From positions 115,007-179,006 of the forward strand of contig JAAEZA010000001.1 in assembly GCA_018223125.1 (NCBI GenBank): a DNA stretch of 64,000 nt. The letters run 5' to 3'. The DNA is from Paracoccaceae bacterium (GTDB taxonomy: Bacteria; Pseudomonadota; Alphaproteobacteria; Rhodobacterales; Rhodobacteraceae). This document shows, piece by piece, positions 1 through 8,576 of this stretch. The number at the start of each line of letters is the position of its first letter. The stretch's first letter is position 1. Both the position numbers and the translations under genes were made by a program. Below the pieces are notes generated by a model. It was not told the origin of the DNA and searched no databases. It saw nothing but the letters and a program-made list of their open reading frames with translations.

Positions 1-1
1 T

Positions 2-757
2 ATGGAACAGGAAGGCCTGAACGTGGGCTATCTGGCCTATAACACCCGTGTGGCCCCTTACGACAACCCGAAGGTGCGCAAGGCGCTGAACATGGCGATT
101 GACAAGCAATCCATCATCGACGTTGTGTTCCAGGGCTCCGGCCAGATCGCCAAGAACCCGATCCCGCCGACCATGTGGTCCTACAACAACGACATTCAGG
201 ACGATGCGCATGATCCCGAAGCAGCCAAGGCTATGCTGGAAGCTGAAGGCGTAACCGACCTGTCCATGAAAATCTGGGCGATGCCGGTACAGCGTCCCTA
301 CAACCCGAATGCACGGCGCATGGCCGAACTGATGCAGGAAGACTTCTCCAAGATCGGTGTGGACGTGGAAATCGTGTCTTATGAGTGGGGTGAATACCTG
401 TCCCGTTCCAAGGAACTGGACCGCGATGGCGCGATCCTGCTGGGCTGGACCGGTGACAACGGCGATCCGGACAACTTCCTTGCGGTTCTGCTGGGCTGTG
501 ACGGCGTTGGCAAATCCAACCGCGCACAATGGTGCAACGAAGAGTTCGACGCCCTGATTCAGAAAGCCAAGAGCGAGTCTTCCCAGGAAGAGCGTGCCAA
601 GCTTTACGAAGAAGCACAGGTTATCTTCAAGGATCAGGCCCCTTGGGCCACGATTGCGCATTCGGTTGTGTACATGCCAATGCGCCCCGAAGTGGAAGGC
701 TATGTGGTGCACCCGCTTGGCAGCCACATCTTTAACGAAGTCGGATTGTCCGAGTAA
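2..757 (+). CDS. Peptide ABC transporter substrate-binding protein, C-terminal part
   Basis: This is the C-terminal 251 residues of a family-5 (DppA/OppA-like) periplasmic binding protein, which captures di- or oligopeptides for the permeases downstream. The frame is open at the window edge, so the Met at base 2 is probably internal; complete family members are usually about 500-540 residues. Visible family traits are the segment VRKALNMAIDK, typical of the second lobe, and a Trp/Cys-containing stretch near DNFLAVLLGCDG. A perfect hairpin lies just behind the stop, followed by the rest of the operon. Ligand cannot be told from sequence; dipeptide is the default guess. Confidence 0.9.
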   Translation: MEQEGLNVGYLAYNTRVAPYDNPKVRKALNMAIDKQSIIDVVFQGSGQIAKNPIPPTMWSYNNDIQDDAHDPEAAKAMLEAEGVTDLSMKIWAMPVQRPYNPNARRMAELMQEDFSKIGVDVEIVSYEWGEYLSRSKELDRDGAILLGWTGDNGDPDNFLAVLLGCDGVGKSNRAQWCNEEFDALIQKAKSESSQEERAKLYEEAQVIFKDQAPWATIAHSVVYMPMRPEVEGYVVHPLGSHIFNEVGLSE

Positions 758-772
758 CAATCCAAGACAACA

Positions 773-806
773 GGGGGCGGCATCAAGATGCCGCCCCCGC
801 TCCTTT
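773..806 (+). terminator. Intra-operon hairpin after the binding-protein gene
   Basis: A perfect 11-bp stem (773-783 with 788-798) closes on a CAAG loop and is followed by a T-rich stretch (gctcctttt). It sits between the binding-protein gene and the M24 gene. In ABC operons such hairpins commonly stabilise the upstream message or partly terminate, giving more binding protein than permease; that role is inferred. Confidence 0.7.
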
Positions 807-836
807 TAACGCCTCCAGTCGACGAGTGACCGACAC

Positions 837-1946
837 GTGACCGATACCCTGACAGACCGCCTTGCCCCTTATGCCGCCGTAGCGGCCGAACTTGGCGTTG
901 ACGCCGTGGCCCTTGTGCCCGGACCTAATTTTACCCGTGCGGTAGAACACAGTTTCATGAGCCACGAGAGGCCGTTTGTACTGGTGATCCCCGCCGATGG
1001 TGCCCCTGCGGCACTGGTGCCCAATCTTGAACTTGGCAGCTGGGCACAGGTCGGGTTTGACGGCGCCGTATTCGACTGGCGCGACCAGACCGGATACTCC
1101 GACGCCTTTTCGGGCATGATGGACCACCTGAAGATTTCCTCTGTTGGTGTGGAAGGGCAGGTGATGCGGGTTTTTGTCCACCACGCGCTGAAACAGGCGC
1201 AACCCGACCTGCGGATTGTCGATGCCGAGCGCGAGATTTCCGCGCTCCGGATGATCAAGACCGAAAAGGACGTGGCCGCCCTGCAACTGGCGATCCGGAT
1301 CTCCGAACGGGCGCTGCACCGCACGCTGGATACTGTGAAGATCGGGCAGAGCGAGAAGGACATCGAACAAACGCTGATCCAGATGCTGTTTGCCGAAGGG
1401 GCAGACGATCTGTCCTTCGCGCCGATCGTGGCGGCAGGAGATAATTCCGCCATGCCCCATGCGCACGCCCGTGACGATTATGCGGTTAAGGCCGGAGATG
1501 CGCTGCTGATCGACTTTGGTGCCTATAAGGACGGCTTTGCCGCCGATATTACGCGCACGGTTTTTCTGGGCCATGTCAGCGACGAGGGCAGGGAAGTCTA
1601 TGACACTGTATTGAAAGCCAACCTTGCCGGTCTGGATGTGACCCGTGCCGGTGTGACGGCCCATGAAATAGACGATGCTGTTATCAGCGTGCTTGAAAAT
1701 TCGCCCTACGGCGACCGGATTCGCACCAAGACCGGACACGGTTTGGGGCGCAGTGTGCATGAAGCCCCTTATATCATGCGGGGAAATCACATGACCTTAC
1801 CCGCGGGAACCGTTTACACCAATGAACCCGGCCTTTACCAGCTCGGCAACTTTGGTGTGCGCATCGAAGATGACGTTCTGATCACGCAGGACGGTTACAA
1901 ATTGCTGACCCACTTTCCCAAAGAACTGATGGTGCTTCCGTGCTAA
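837..1946 (+). CDS. M24 family (Xaa-Pro type) metallopeptidase
   Basis: A 369-residue pita-bread-fold metallopeptidase, likely an Xaa-Pro dipeptidase or aminopeptidase acting on imported peptides in the cytoplasm. The five metal ligands are visible: Asp in LLIDFGAY, Asp in AADITRT, His in RSVHEAP, Glu in TNEPGLY and Glu in VRIEDDV. An N-terminal creatinase-like domain covers about residues 1-140. The start is a GTG at 837; the GTG at 826 runs straight into a stop. The last 7 bases overlap the permease start at 1940, so the gene is translationally linked to the transporter. Its place inside a dipeptide uptake operon suggests direct hydrolysis of the imported substrate. Confidence 0.88.
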   Translation: MTDTLTDRLAPYAAVAAELGVDAVALVPGPNFTRAVEHSFMSHERPFVLVIPADGAPAALVPNLELGSWAQVGFDGAVFDWRDQTGYSDAFSGMMDHLKISSVGVEGQVMRVFVHHALKQAQPDLRIVDAEREISALRMIKTEKDVAALQLAIRISERALHRTLDTVKIGQSEKDIEQTLIQMLFAEGADDLSFAPIVAAGDNSAMPHAHARDDYAVKAGDALLIDFGAYKDGFAADITRTVFLGHVSDEGREVYDTVLKANLAGLDVTRAGVTAHEIDDAVISVLENSPYGDRIRTKTGHGLGRSVHEAPYIMRGNHMTLPAGTVYTNEPGLYQLGNFGVRIEDDVLITQDGYKLLTHFPKELMVLPC

Positions 1947-2947
1947 ACTATGTCCTGAGCCGACTACTGACTTTCGTGCCGACCTTTTTCGGCGTGACCC
2001 TGATTTCCTTTGCCTTCATCCGCGTTCTGCCCGGTGATCCGATCATTGTCATGGCCGGTGAACGGGGCGTCAGTCAGGAAAGATACGACCAGCTTGCCAC
2101 GCAATTCGGCTTTGACCGGCCAATTTATTTGCAGTTCTGGGATTACTTTACCGGCGTGTTGCAGGGGGATCTTGGCAACAGTTTTGTGACCAAGAAACCC
2201 GTCTGGGACGAGTTTTTCGCGCTGTTTCCCGCCACGCTGGAACTGTCGCTATGTGCGATGGTTCTGGCGGTGCTGCTGGGGCTGCCTGCAGGGGTGATTG
2301 CGGCTGTAAACCGTGGCAAGTTCTTTGACCGTGCGTTGATGTCCACGGCATTGGTGGGGTATTCCATGCCGATCTTCTGGTGGGCGCTGCTGCTGATCAT
2401 CGTGTTTTCCGGCAATCTGGGCTGGACGCCGGTGTCAGGGAGGATTGATCTGCTTTACTACTTCCCCGATCCGACCGGCTTTATGTTGATAGACAGTCTG
2501 GCATCGGGACAGAAGGGAGCGTTCTGGTCCGCGATCCGGCATCTGATCCTGCCGACAATCGTGCTCGGGACCATTCCGCTGGCTGTGATTGCACGGCAGA
2601 CCCGCTCGGCCATGCTGGAAGTGCTGGGCGAGGATTACGTGCGCACTGCGCGGGCCAAGGGCATGTCGCCCCGCCGGATCAACTCGATCCATGCCCTGCG
2701 CAATGCGCTTATTCCGGTGATCACCGTGATCGGCCTGTCGGTTGGCACCTTGCTGGCGGGCGCAATCCTGACGGAAACCATCTTCAGCTGGCCCGGTATT
2801 GGCAAGTGGATGGTGGATAGTATCTTCCGCCGCGACTATCCGGTGGTGCAGGGTGGCCTGCTGTTGATCGCCGTGATGGTGATGATCGTAAACCTGACGG
2901 TAGATATGCTCTACGGTCTGATTAACCCGAAAATCAGGAAACGGTAA
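1940..2947 (+). CDS. dppB: Peptide ABC transporter permease, DppB type
   Basis: A 335-residue inner-membrane permease of the DppB/OppB family. It starts with the family signature (YVLSRLLTFVPTFFGVTLI as first membrane helix), has about six helices, and carries the EAA loop near residues 225-250 (DYVRTARAKGMS) that contacts the ATPases. The GTG start at 1940 lies within the end of the M24 gene. Its stop overlaps the next start by one base (TAATG), so translational coupling with the second permease is likely. The symbol reflects family only; ligand is unproven. Confidence 0.92.
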   Translation: MLNYVLSRLLTFVPTFFGVTLISFAFIRVLPGDPIIVMAGERGVSQERYDQLATQFGFDRPIYLQFWDYFTGVLQGDLGNSFVTKKPVWDEFFALFPATLELSLCAMVLAVLLGLPAGVIAAVNRGKFFDRALMSTALVGYSMPIFWWALLLIIVFSGNLGWTPVSGRIDLLYYFPDPTGFMLIDSLASGQKGAFWSAIRHLILPTIVLGTIPLAVIARQTRSAMLEVLGEDYVRTARAKGMSPRRINSIHALRNALIPVITVIGLSVGTLLAGAILTETIFSWPGIGKWMVDSIFRRDYPVVQGGLLLIAVMVMIVNLTVDMLYGLINPKIRKR

Positions 2948-3858
2948 TGACTGACGCTTCTTCAACACAGACAGCCAAAGCCATCGGTGAAGAACGGCCC
3001 TCCCGTCTGAAGGAATTCTGGTTCTATTTCCGCGAAAACCGTGGCGCTGTCATTGGCCTGTGGATCTTCGCTGTCTTTGCCTTCCTTGCCCTGTTCGGGC
3101 CGTGGATCGCGCCCCATGACGCCACAGAGCAATTCCGCAGCAACGCGCTGCAACCCCCGTTCTGGCAAGAGGGCGGCAGCACCGAGTTCCTGCTGGGCAC
3201 CGATCCGCTGGGCCGCGATATGCTGTCCCGCCTGATCGTTGGTGCACGGTTCTCCTTCTTTGTGGGGATTGTTGTGGTCAGCGTTGCGGCTTCGGGCGGT
3301 ATCCTGATCGGCCTGCTGGCCGGTTTCGCGCCCAAATGGGTCGATACGATCATCATGCGGATCATGGATATTATTCTGGCCTTTCCATCTCTGCTGCTGG
3401 CCCTTGTGCTGGTGGCGATCCTTGGTCCGTCCCTGATCAACGCGATGATTGCCATCGCGATCGTGCTGCAACCCCATTACGTGCGCCTGACCCGCGCCAG
3501 CGTGATGTCGGAGCGGCAGAAGGACTATGTCACCTCGGCCCGCGTCGTGGGGGCGGGGACGTTGCGCCTGATGTTCGTCACCGTGCTGCCCAACTGCCTG
3601 TCCCCGATCATCGTGCAGGCGGCCCTGTCGTTTTCCACGGCGATCCTTGATGCGGCCGCGCTCGGCTTTCTGGGGATGGGGGCGCAGCCGCCGACACCGG
3701 AATGGGGCACCATGCTGGCCGAGGCCCGCGAATTTATCCTGCGCGCATGGTGGGTTGTAACCTTCCCCGGCCTTGCAATCCTGATCACCGTTCTGGCGAT
3801 CAACCTGCTGGGCGACGGGCTGCGTGATGCCCTTGACCCGAAACTGAAACGGAGCTGA
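2947..3858 (+). CDS. dppC: Peptide ABC transporter permease, DppC type
   Basis: A 303-residue second permease of the heterodimeric channel. An N-terminal cytoplasmic tail and first helix (about residues 35-55) are followed by the DppC/OppC sequence LLGTDPLGRDMLSRLI and the EAA-type loop with DYVTSARVVGAG near residue 195. The C terminus LLGDGLRDALDPKLK is typical of the family. It is coupled by a one-base overlap to the upstream permease and is followed after three bases by the first ATPase gene. Confidence 0.92.
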   Translation: MTDASSTQTAKAIGEERPSRLKEFWFYFRENRGAVIGLWIFAVFAFLALFGPWIAPHDATEQFRSNALQPPFWQEGGSTEFLLGTDPLGRDMLSRLIVGARFSFFVGIVVVSVAASGGILIGLLAGFAPKWVDTIIMRIMDIILAFPSLLLALVLVAILGPSLINAMIAIAIVLQPHYVRLTRASVMSERQKDYVTSARVVGAGTLRLMFVTVLPNCLSPIIVQAALSFSTAILDAAALGFLGMGAQPPTPEWGTMLAEAREFILRAWWVVTFPGLAILITVLAINLLGDGLRDALDPKLKRS

Positions 3859-3861
3859 GCC

Positions 3862-4839
3862 ATGTCCCTGTTACGCATCCGAAACCTCAGCGTTGATTTC
3901 GCCACTGCATCGGGCAAGTTCCGTGCGGTGGACGGGGTCGATCAGGACGTAAACACCGGAGAGATCCTTGCCATTGTCGGGGAGAGCGGCTCGGGTAAAT
4001 CCGTGTCCATGCTGGCGATGATGGGGCTGCTGCCCTGGACTGCCACGGTGACAGCGGATGAGATGACTTTTGACGGCCATGACCTGTTGACCATCGGCAA
4101 GCGGGAACGCCGCCGTGTGGTTGGCAAGGATCTGGCGATGATCTTTCAGGAGCCGATGTCCTCGCTCAATCCCTGTTTCACGGTGGGCTGGCAGATCAAG
4201 GAAACCCTGCGCGTGCATCTGGGGCTTGGCCGCAAGGCCTGCCATGCTCGCGCGGTGGAACTGTTCGAACAGGTTGGCATCCCCGATCCCGAACGCCGCC
4301 TGTCGGCTTTCCCGCACCAGATGTCGGGGGGGATGAACCAGCGGGTGATGATCGCTATGGCGATTGCCTGCAAACCCAAACTGCTGATTGCGGATGAACC
4401 GACAACCGCGCTTGATGTGACGATACAGGCGCAGATCCTCGACCTGCTGACCAGTCTGCGGGATGATAACGGGATGGGGCTGGTTCTGATCACCCATGAT
4501 ATGGGCGTTGTGGCCGAAACGGCCGAGCGGGTCAGCGTGCAATATGCCGGCCAGAAGATCGAAGAGCAGCCGGTGCTGCCGCTGTTCCAGAGCCCGCATC
4601 ACCCCTATACGGCGGCTTTGCTGGACGCGCTGCCCGAACGCGCCACGGAAAAACACCTGCCCACCATTCCGGGTATGGTGCCCGGACAGTTCGACCGCCC
4701 CGCCGGTTGCCTGTTTTCCCCCCGCTGCAAATACGCCAATTCCAAATGCAAGGCCGAGCAACCCGCCTCGCAAGGACCGGAGCTTGGCCATGCGCGGTGT
4801 TTCTACCCGCTTAACACGGACGAGAGGATCGCATCATGA
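3862..4839 (+). CDS. dppD: Peptide ABC transporter ATP-binding protein, DppD type
   Basis: A 325-residue ATPase energising the dipeptide-type transporter. Walker A is GESGSGKS (about residues 40-47), the signature is MSGGMNQRV and Walker B is [12 protein letters not shown], followed by the H-loop ITHDMG. The C-terminal oligopeptide-transporter extension contains the paired cysteines of [15 protein letters not shown], a feature of DppD/OppD proteins. ATG start 3862 lies three bases after the permease stop; the end overlaps the next ATPase by four bases (ATGA). Confidence 0.93.
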   Translation: MSLLRIRNLSVDFATASGKFRAVDGVDQDVNTGEILAIVGESGSGKSVSMLAMMGLLPWTATVTADEMTFDGHDLLTIGKRERRRVVGKDLAMIFQEPMSSLNPCFTVGWQIKETLRVHLGLGRKACHARAVELFEQVGIPDPERRLSAFPHQMSGGMNQRVMIAMAIACKPKLLIADEPTTALDVTIQAQILDLLTSLRDDNGMGLVLITHDMGVVAETAERVSVQYAGQKIEEQPVLPLFQSPHHPYTAALLDALPERATEKHLPTIPGMVPGQFDRPAGCLFSPRCKYANSKCKAEQPASQGPELGHARCFYPLNTDERIAS

Positions 4840-5804
4840 GCCCTGCACCTGTCATGAAGGCCGAGGCGCTTCAGCGTCACTATGAAGTCAGCGGCGGACT
4901 GCTGCGCAAACCCAACATACTCAAGGCGGTGGGCGGCGTGGATTTCGCGCTTTACCCCGGTAAAACCCTTGCGGTGGTGGGGGAGAGCGGTTGCGGCAAG
5001 TCAACGCTCGCCCGTCTTGTCACCATGATCGAGGAACCTACCTCGGGCAGCCTGACGCTCGATGGTAAACCTGTGGTGCCATCGGATTGGGCCAGTCTGC
5101 GCAAATCCGTGCAGATCGTGTTTCAGGATCCTTACGGATCGCTTAACCCGCGCCAGCGTATCGGGCAGATTTTACAGGAACCCCTGATCATCAACCGCCC
5201 TGATATTTCCAAAGAGGAGCGGGAGACCAAGGCGCGGAAAATCCTGGCGCTGGTGGGGCTGCGTCCCGAACACTATGACCGCTATCCCCATATGTTCTCT
5301 GGCGGGCAGCGTCAGCGCGTGGCGATTGCTAGGGCTTTGATGCTGGACCCGAAGGTTCTCGTGCTGGATGAACCGGTTTCCGCGCTTGACCTGTCGATCC
5401 AGTCCTCGGTTCTGAATCTTCTGGTAGATTTGCAGGAAAAGATGCAACTGGCCTATCTGTTCATCAGCCATGACCTGAGCGTCGTGCGCCATGTGGCGGA
5501 TGAGGTGATCGTGATGTATCTGGGCCGTGCGGTGGAAAAGGGCAGCAAGGAAGACCTTTTCGGCGCGCCCAAGCACCCTTATACCAACGCGCTGCTCTCG
5601 GCGACGCCGCAGGCGGATCCGGCCAATAAAAAGCGCCAGATCAAGCTGAAAGGGGAATTGCCGTCGCCGCTGGCTGTGCCGGACGGCTGCCCCTTTGCGC
5701 CGCGCTGCTGGAAAACACAGGATCGCTGTCGGGCCGAACGTCCCGAACTTGGCGTAACACCCCATACCGCCGCCTGTTTCTTTCCAGAAAATGCAGGTGA
5801 ATAA
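4836..5804 (+). CDS. dppF: Peptide ABC transporter ATP-binding protein, DppF type
   Basis: A 322-residue second ATPase of the peptide transporter. Walker [10 protein letters not shown], signature [15 protein letters not shown], Walker [13 protein letters not shown] and the H-loop ISHDLS are all intact. The C-terminal Cys motif [15 protein letters not shown] is the DppF/OppF counterpart of the extension in the partner. It is the last gene of the operon and is followed by a hairpin shared with the convergent flippase gene. Confidence 0.93.
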   Translation: MSPAPVMKAEALQRHYEVSGGLLRKPNILKAVGGVDFALYPGKTLAVVGESGCGKSTLARLVTMIEEPTSGSLTLDGKPVVPSDWASLRKSVQIVFQDPYGSLNPRQRIGQILQEPLIINRPDISKEERETKARKILALVGLRPEHYDRYPHMFSGGQRQRVAIARALMLDPKVLVLDEPVSALDLSIQSSVLNLLVDLQEKMQLAYLFISHDLSVVRHVADEVIVMYLGRAVEKGSKEDLFGAPKHPYTNALLSATPQADPANKKRQIKLKGELPSPLAVPDGCPFAPRCWKTQDRCRAERPELGVTPHTAACFFPENAGE

Positions 5805-5819
5805 TCCCCTGTGATTGAA

Positions 5820-5851
5820 AATTACAGGATCAGGGGCTGTCCTGATCCTGT
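5820..5851 (-). terminator. Convergent terminator hairpin between dppF and the flippase gene
   Basis: A perfect 11-bp stem (5824-5834 with 5841-5851) closes on a six-base loop. Read on the minus strand it is followed by aattttcaatc, a short T run, so it best fits the end of the flippase gene, whose stop codon lies inside the stem. It may also stop the peptide operon coming the other way. Confidence 0.65.
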
Positions 5852-7317
5852 GCATGGCCCTTGAAATAGGCCTTTGCGGCCTGTCGCAGGTTCGGATCGA
5901 ACAGGTAAAGTGCGGCTGCATAGATTGCGACAGTTGGCAGGGACGCGGCGAGCACGCGCAGCATGTCGGGAAGGCCGTCAAACCACGCCAGATCACGCAA
6001 CACCACCAGAACCGCCGTTGCCAGCACCAGCGGTGCGATAATGAAGCGGCTGTGACGGGCAAACCCCTGCCACGCCACCGCCCCGTATTTCCGCGTCAGC
6101 CAGAGCATGACCCCCGTCACAATGACCGACCCGCCAACCTGCGCCCAAGCCACAGCCATCATCCCGAAAGGACTGGCGATCAGGTTCAGCGCAATGGTCA
6201 TTCCCAGAAACAGCATTGAAACCTTTGGCATCCGGCGGATCTCTCCTGCCAGCGACAGGATCGGTTCCGAGGCAAAGGTGGGCAGGGACAGGGCACGGGC
6301 CAGAGCAAGGACAATCACCACCGGCACGGCAGGGGCCCACTCCGCGCCAAGCAGCCCCGTGATCAACTCTCCTGCAAACACGCAGGTCCAGATGAAGATG
6401 GGCAGGGCGGTGAGGAACAGGATGTGGAAGTAGGTATCTGCCTGTTTCTGGAAACCTGCCAGCCCGCCTCCGCCGCTGTCACGGGCCTGCCGGAACAGGC
6501 TCCACGCAAGGACTTGTGATGGCACGGCGACAACTTCTGTCAGAGCGCCGACCAGCCGTTCGGCAGCGCGGTAATACCCCACAGCCGCTGCGCCAAGAAA
6601 GCCGCCAATGATGAAAGTTGCGGCATACAGCCTGAAATTGAATGTCATACGACTTGAAAACAACGGTATCGAATAATCCCGCAGGTCCCTTAACTGATCC
6701 GCTGACATGCCCCGTCTGGGAGGCAGGCGTGTGAAGAAAAAACTGAGTATCAGATGCACTGTTTGCAGGGCGATCCGGCCAAACACCAGCGACAGGACGC
6801 CGAAACCTGAAAACAGGGCAGCCAGCGCGACGGCCAGCCCTGCCAGCTCTCCGGTGATTTCACAGATTGCGGAGGCCCGCAGTTTGTGCTGCCAGATCAG
6901 CACGCCTTTTTGCGCCGAAGATGTGGTCGCCAGCAGCACCCAGAAAGAAAACAGAATGATTAACAGGCCCACGTCGCTTTCCGGTTCAATAGCCAGATAG
7001 GCCAATCCGGCCAGCCCGCCGATCAGGGCCGCACCAAGACCGAACAGGATCGCGATGTACAGAATCTGGCGGGGCACGCGCGCCGTGCCGGACCACGACA
7101 TGATATATGGAGCCCATCCGACTTCGGCGAAACGCAACAAGAGGATCGCACAGGCAGAGGTCAGGGCGAAGACGCCGAACTCCGCAGGGCTGAGAATCCG
7201 TGCAGCTGTGATGAATATGACAAGCTGGCTGACTTGGGAAAGCACACGTTCCATCATGGTCCACATCCCGTCGGATACTGCGCGGCGATTGGGGGGGGAT
7301 GCGGGGGGGCGTGTCAT
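5830..7317 (-). CDS. Wzx-like polysaccharide flippase (oligosaccharide flippase family)
   Basis: A 495-residue membrane protein of the MOP superfamily, likely moving lipid-linked repeat units across the inner membrane. About 12-14 hydrophobic helices are visible, starting with LVIFITAARILSPAEFGVFAL, the N-terminal pattern of Wzx/PST proteins. A middle segment with FGRIALQTVHLILSFFF and the C-terminal helix pairs complete the fold. It reads away from the ExoY-like gene at 7662, with a 344-bp AT-rich spacer between them. No strong Shine-Dalgarno precedes the Met at 7317, so a slightly downstream start is possible. Confidence 0.87.
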   Translation of the reverse strand: MTRPPASPPNRRAVSDGMWTMMERVLSQVSQLVIFITAARILSPAEFGVFALTSACAILLLRFAEVGWAPYIMSWSGTARVPRQILYIAILFGLGAALIGGLAGLAYLAIEPESDVGLLIILFSFWVLLATTSSAQKGVLIWQHKLRASAICEITGELAGLAVALAALFSGFGVLSLVFGRIALQTVHLILSFFFTRLPPRRGMSADQLRDLRDYSIPLFSSRMTFNFRLYAATFIIGGFLGAAAVGYYRAAERLVGALTEVVAVPSQVLAWSLFRQARDSGGGGLAGFQKQADTYFHILFLTALPIFIWTCVFAGELITGLLGAEWAPAVPVVIVLALARALSLPTFASEPILSLAGEIRRMPKVSMLFLGMTIALNLIASPFGMMAVAWAQVGGSVIVTGVMLWLTRKYGAVAWQGFARHSRFIIAPLVLATAVLVVLRDLAWFDGLPDMLRVLAASLPTVAIYAAALYLFDPNLRQAAKAYFKGHAQDQDSP

Positions 7318-7661
7318 GAAAAGAGGTCTGGCCTGTCAGTTGTCTCGGGGCGGCATTGCGGCCTGCCGTATCCATAGGATTTCAGGATCGGGGTATGGCC
7401 CGTGTGATCGGTTTGAAAAAGGGCAAAAAGATGTTCGAGTTGTGGCGGAAACCTATTGTTTCTGATTTGGAACCATACAAAAACTTGTCACAAATTAATA
7501 ACTATCTGTTTTTGATGCATAATTTAGAGTTTGAGGAAAAAGGCCCCAAAACTGCGAATGCCATATTTCATGGCGAAATGTTGCGGAAAAAAGGTATTTT
7601 TGTAGCAGGGTGTGATTCTGATGTGACTGTTACGAGTGTGTGAGTACGAAGTGGAAACAGA
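7318..7661. promoter_or_regulatory. Divergent intergenic region, flippase / ExoY-like gene
   Basis: An AT-rich 344-bp spacer without a convincing gene. It should hold the promoters for both divergent exopolysaccharide genes. A short inverted repeat ATTTC-N5-GAAAT is present at 7565-7579. An open frame at 7356-7643 has no recognisable features. No clear sigma-70 box pair was assigned. Confidence 0.4.
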
Positions 7662-8363
7662 ATGGTTTATCATGTAAAGTCGAGCGAACTTGAAGGCACG
7701 CGCGTTCGCATCGACGAGTTGCAGTCTATCACGAAAGGCCGAGAGGCCGTTTCGCGCCGTCTGTCGAAGCGGCTGTTCGACATCGTTTGTGCTTTGATCC
7801 TGCTGGCGTTCTTTGCGCCATTTATGGTGCTCATTGCTGCCTTGATCTGGTTGAAAGACCGGGAGCAGATCATCTTCGCACATACAAGGGTCGGCAAGAA
7901 CGGTAAGCCGTTTAAATGCCTTAAATTCCGTACAATGTGTCTGGATGCGGATGCAAGGCTCGCACAGGTGCTGGCCAGCGATCCTGCCGCCCGCGCCGAG
8001 TGGGAGAAGAACCAGAAACTGGTAAACGATCCACGCCTGACAGCGGTCGGTGAAATCCTGCGGAAAACCAGTCTCGATGAATTGCCCCAGCTCTGGAATG
8101 TGTTGCGGGGAGATATGTCGATGGTTGGGCCGCGTCCGATTGTGGCCGCCGAGGCCAAACACTATCGCAGTGCTTTTGCCGAATACAAATCGGTCCGTCC
8201 GGGTTTGACTGGCGTGTGGCAGATCAGCGGCCGGTCAGACACAACGTATCAGGAGCGGGTCGATCTGGATGTGGCTTATGTGAAAAGTCACTCGTTCTTT
8301 GGGGATCTCGGCATTGTTCTGAAGACTGTTTCTGTGGTGCTTGGCGGACAGGGGGCCCGTTAG
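7662..8363 (+). CDS. exoY: ExoY-type undecaprenyl-phosphate sugar transferase
   Basis: A 233-residue bacterial sugar transferase that should prime repeat-unit synthesis by moving a sugar-1-phosphate onto undecaprenyl phosphate. One N-terminal membrane segment (about residues 37-57, FDIVCALILLAFFAPFMVLI) precedes the cytoplasmic catalytic part. Family motifs are FKCLKFRTM, the KTSLDELPQLWNVL segment, MSMVGPRPI and VRPGLTGVWQISGR. The length fits the short ExoY/WbaP-C form rather than the long five-helix form. The sugar (Gal, Glc or other) cannot be read from sequence. Confidence 0.9.
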   Translation: MVYHVKSSELEGTRVRIDELQSITKGREAVSRRLSKRLFDIVCALILLAFFAPFMVLIAALIWLKDREQIIFAHTRVGKNGKPFKCLKFRTMCLDADARLAQVLASDPAARAEWEKNQKLVNDPRLTAVGEILRKTSLDELPQLWNVLRGDMSMVGPRPIVAAEAKHYRSAFAEYKSVRPGLTGVWQISGRSDTTYQERVDLDVAYVKSHSFFGDLGIVLKTVSVVLGGQGAR

Positions 8364-8384
8364 GAGGAGGCTCTGTCGTCCTGC

Positions 8385-8576
8385 CTATTTCAGAAGCAGG
8401 GCGGCCAGAGCGCCCCAGACCAACAGGCAGAACAGGATTACGATCCACCAGAGTGTCCGGCGCTCCAACCGCGCAAACATCTGCAAGACCCGTTCCTGCG
8501 ATGTCATCTGACCCATTCCGTGCCGCAATGCTTCAATCCGTTTCCACCCGTTCAAGTGATCAGTGAGTAAATTCAT
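8385..8576 (-). CDS. Putative small single-helix membrane protein
   Basis: A 63-residue open frame whose C-terminal third is a clean hydrophobic segment (TLWWIVILFCLLVWGALAAL) after a charged N-terminal part containing FARLERR. It fills the gap between the ExoY-like gene and the next glycosyltransferase on the opposite strand, and its 5' end overlaps the start region of that gene. No good ribosome site precedes the first Met; Met24 (8507) is an alternative. It may be a tail-anchored peptide or a chance frame. Confidence 0.4.
   Translation of the reverse strand: MNLLTDHLNGWKRIEALRHGMGQMTSQERVLQMFARLERRTLWWIVILFCLLVWGALAALLLK

Noticed and set aside
783..1790. A 335-residue open frame antisense to the M24 gene
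   Set aside because: The sense frame has all five metal ligands and fits the operon; the antisense frame is a shadow.
7356..7643. A 95-residue open frame upstream of the ExoY-like gene
   Set aside because: It lies in an AT-rich promoter spacer, has no family resemblance and no good ribosome site; treated as non-coding.
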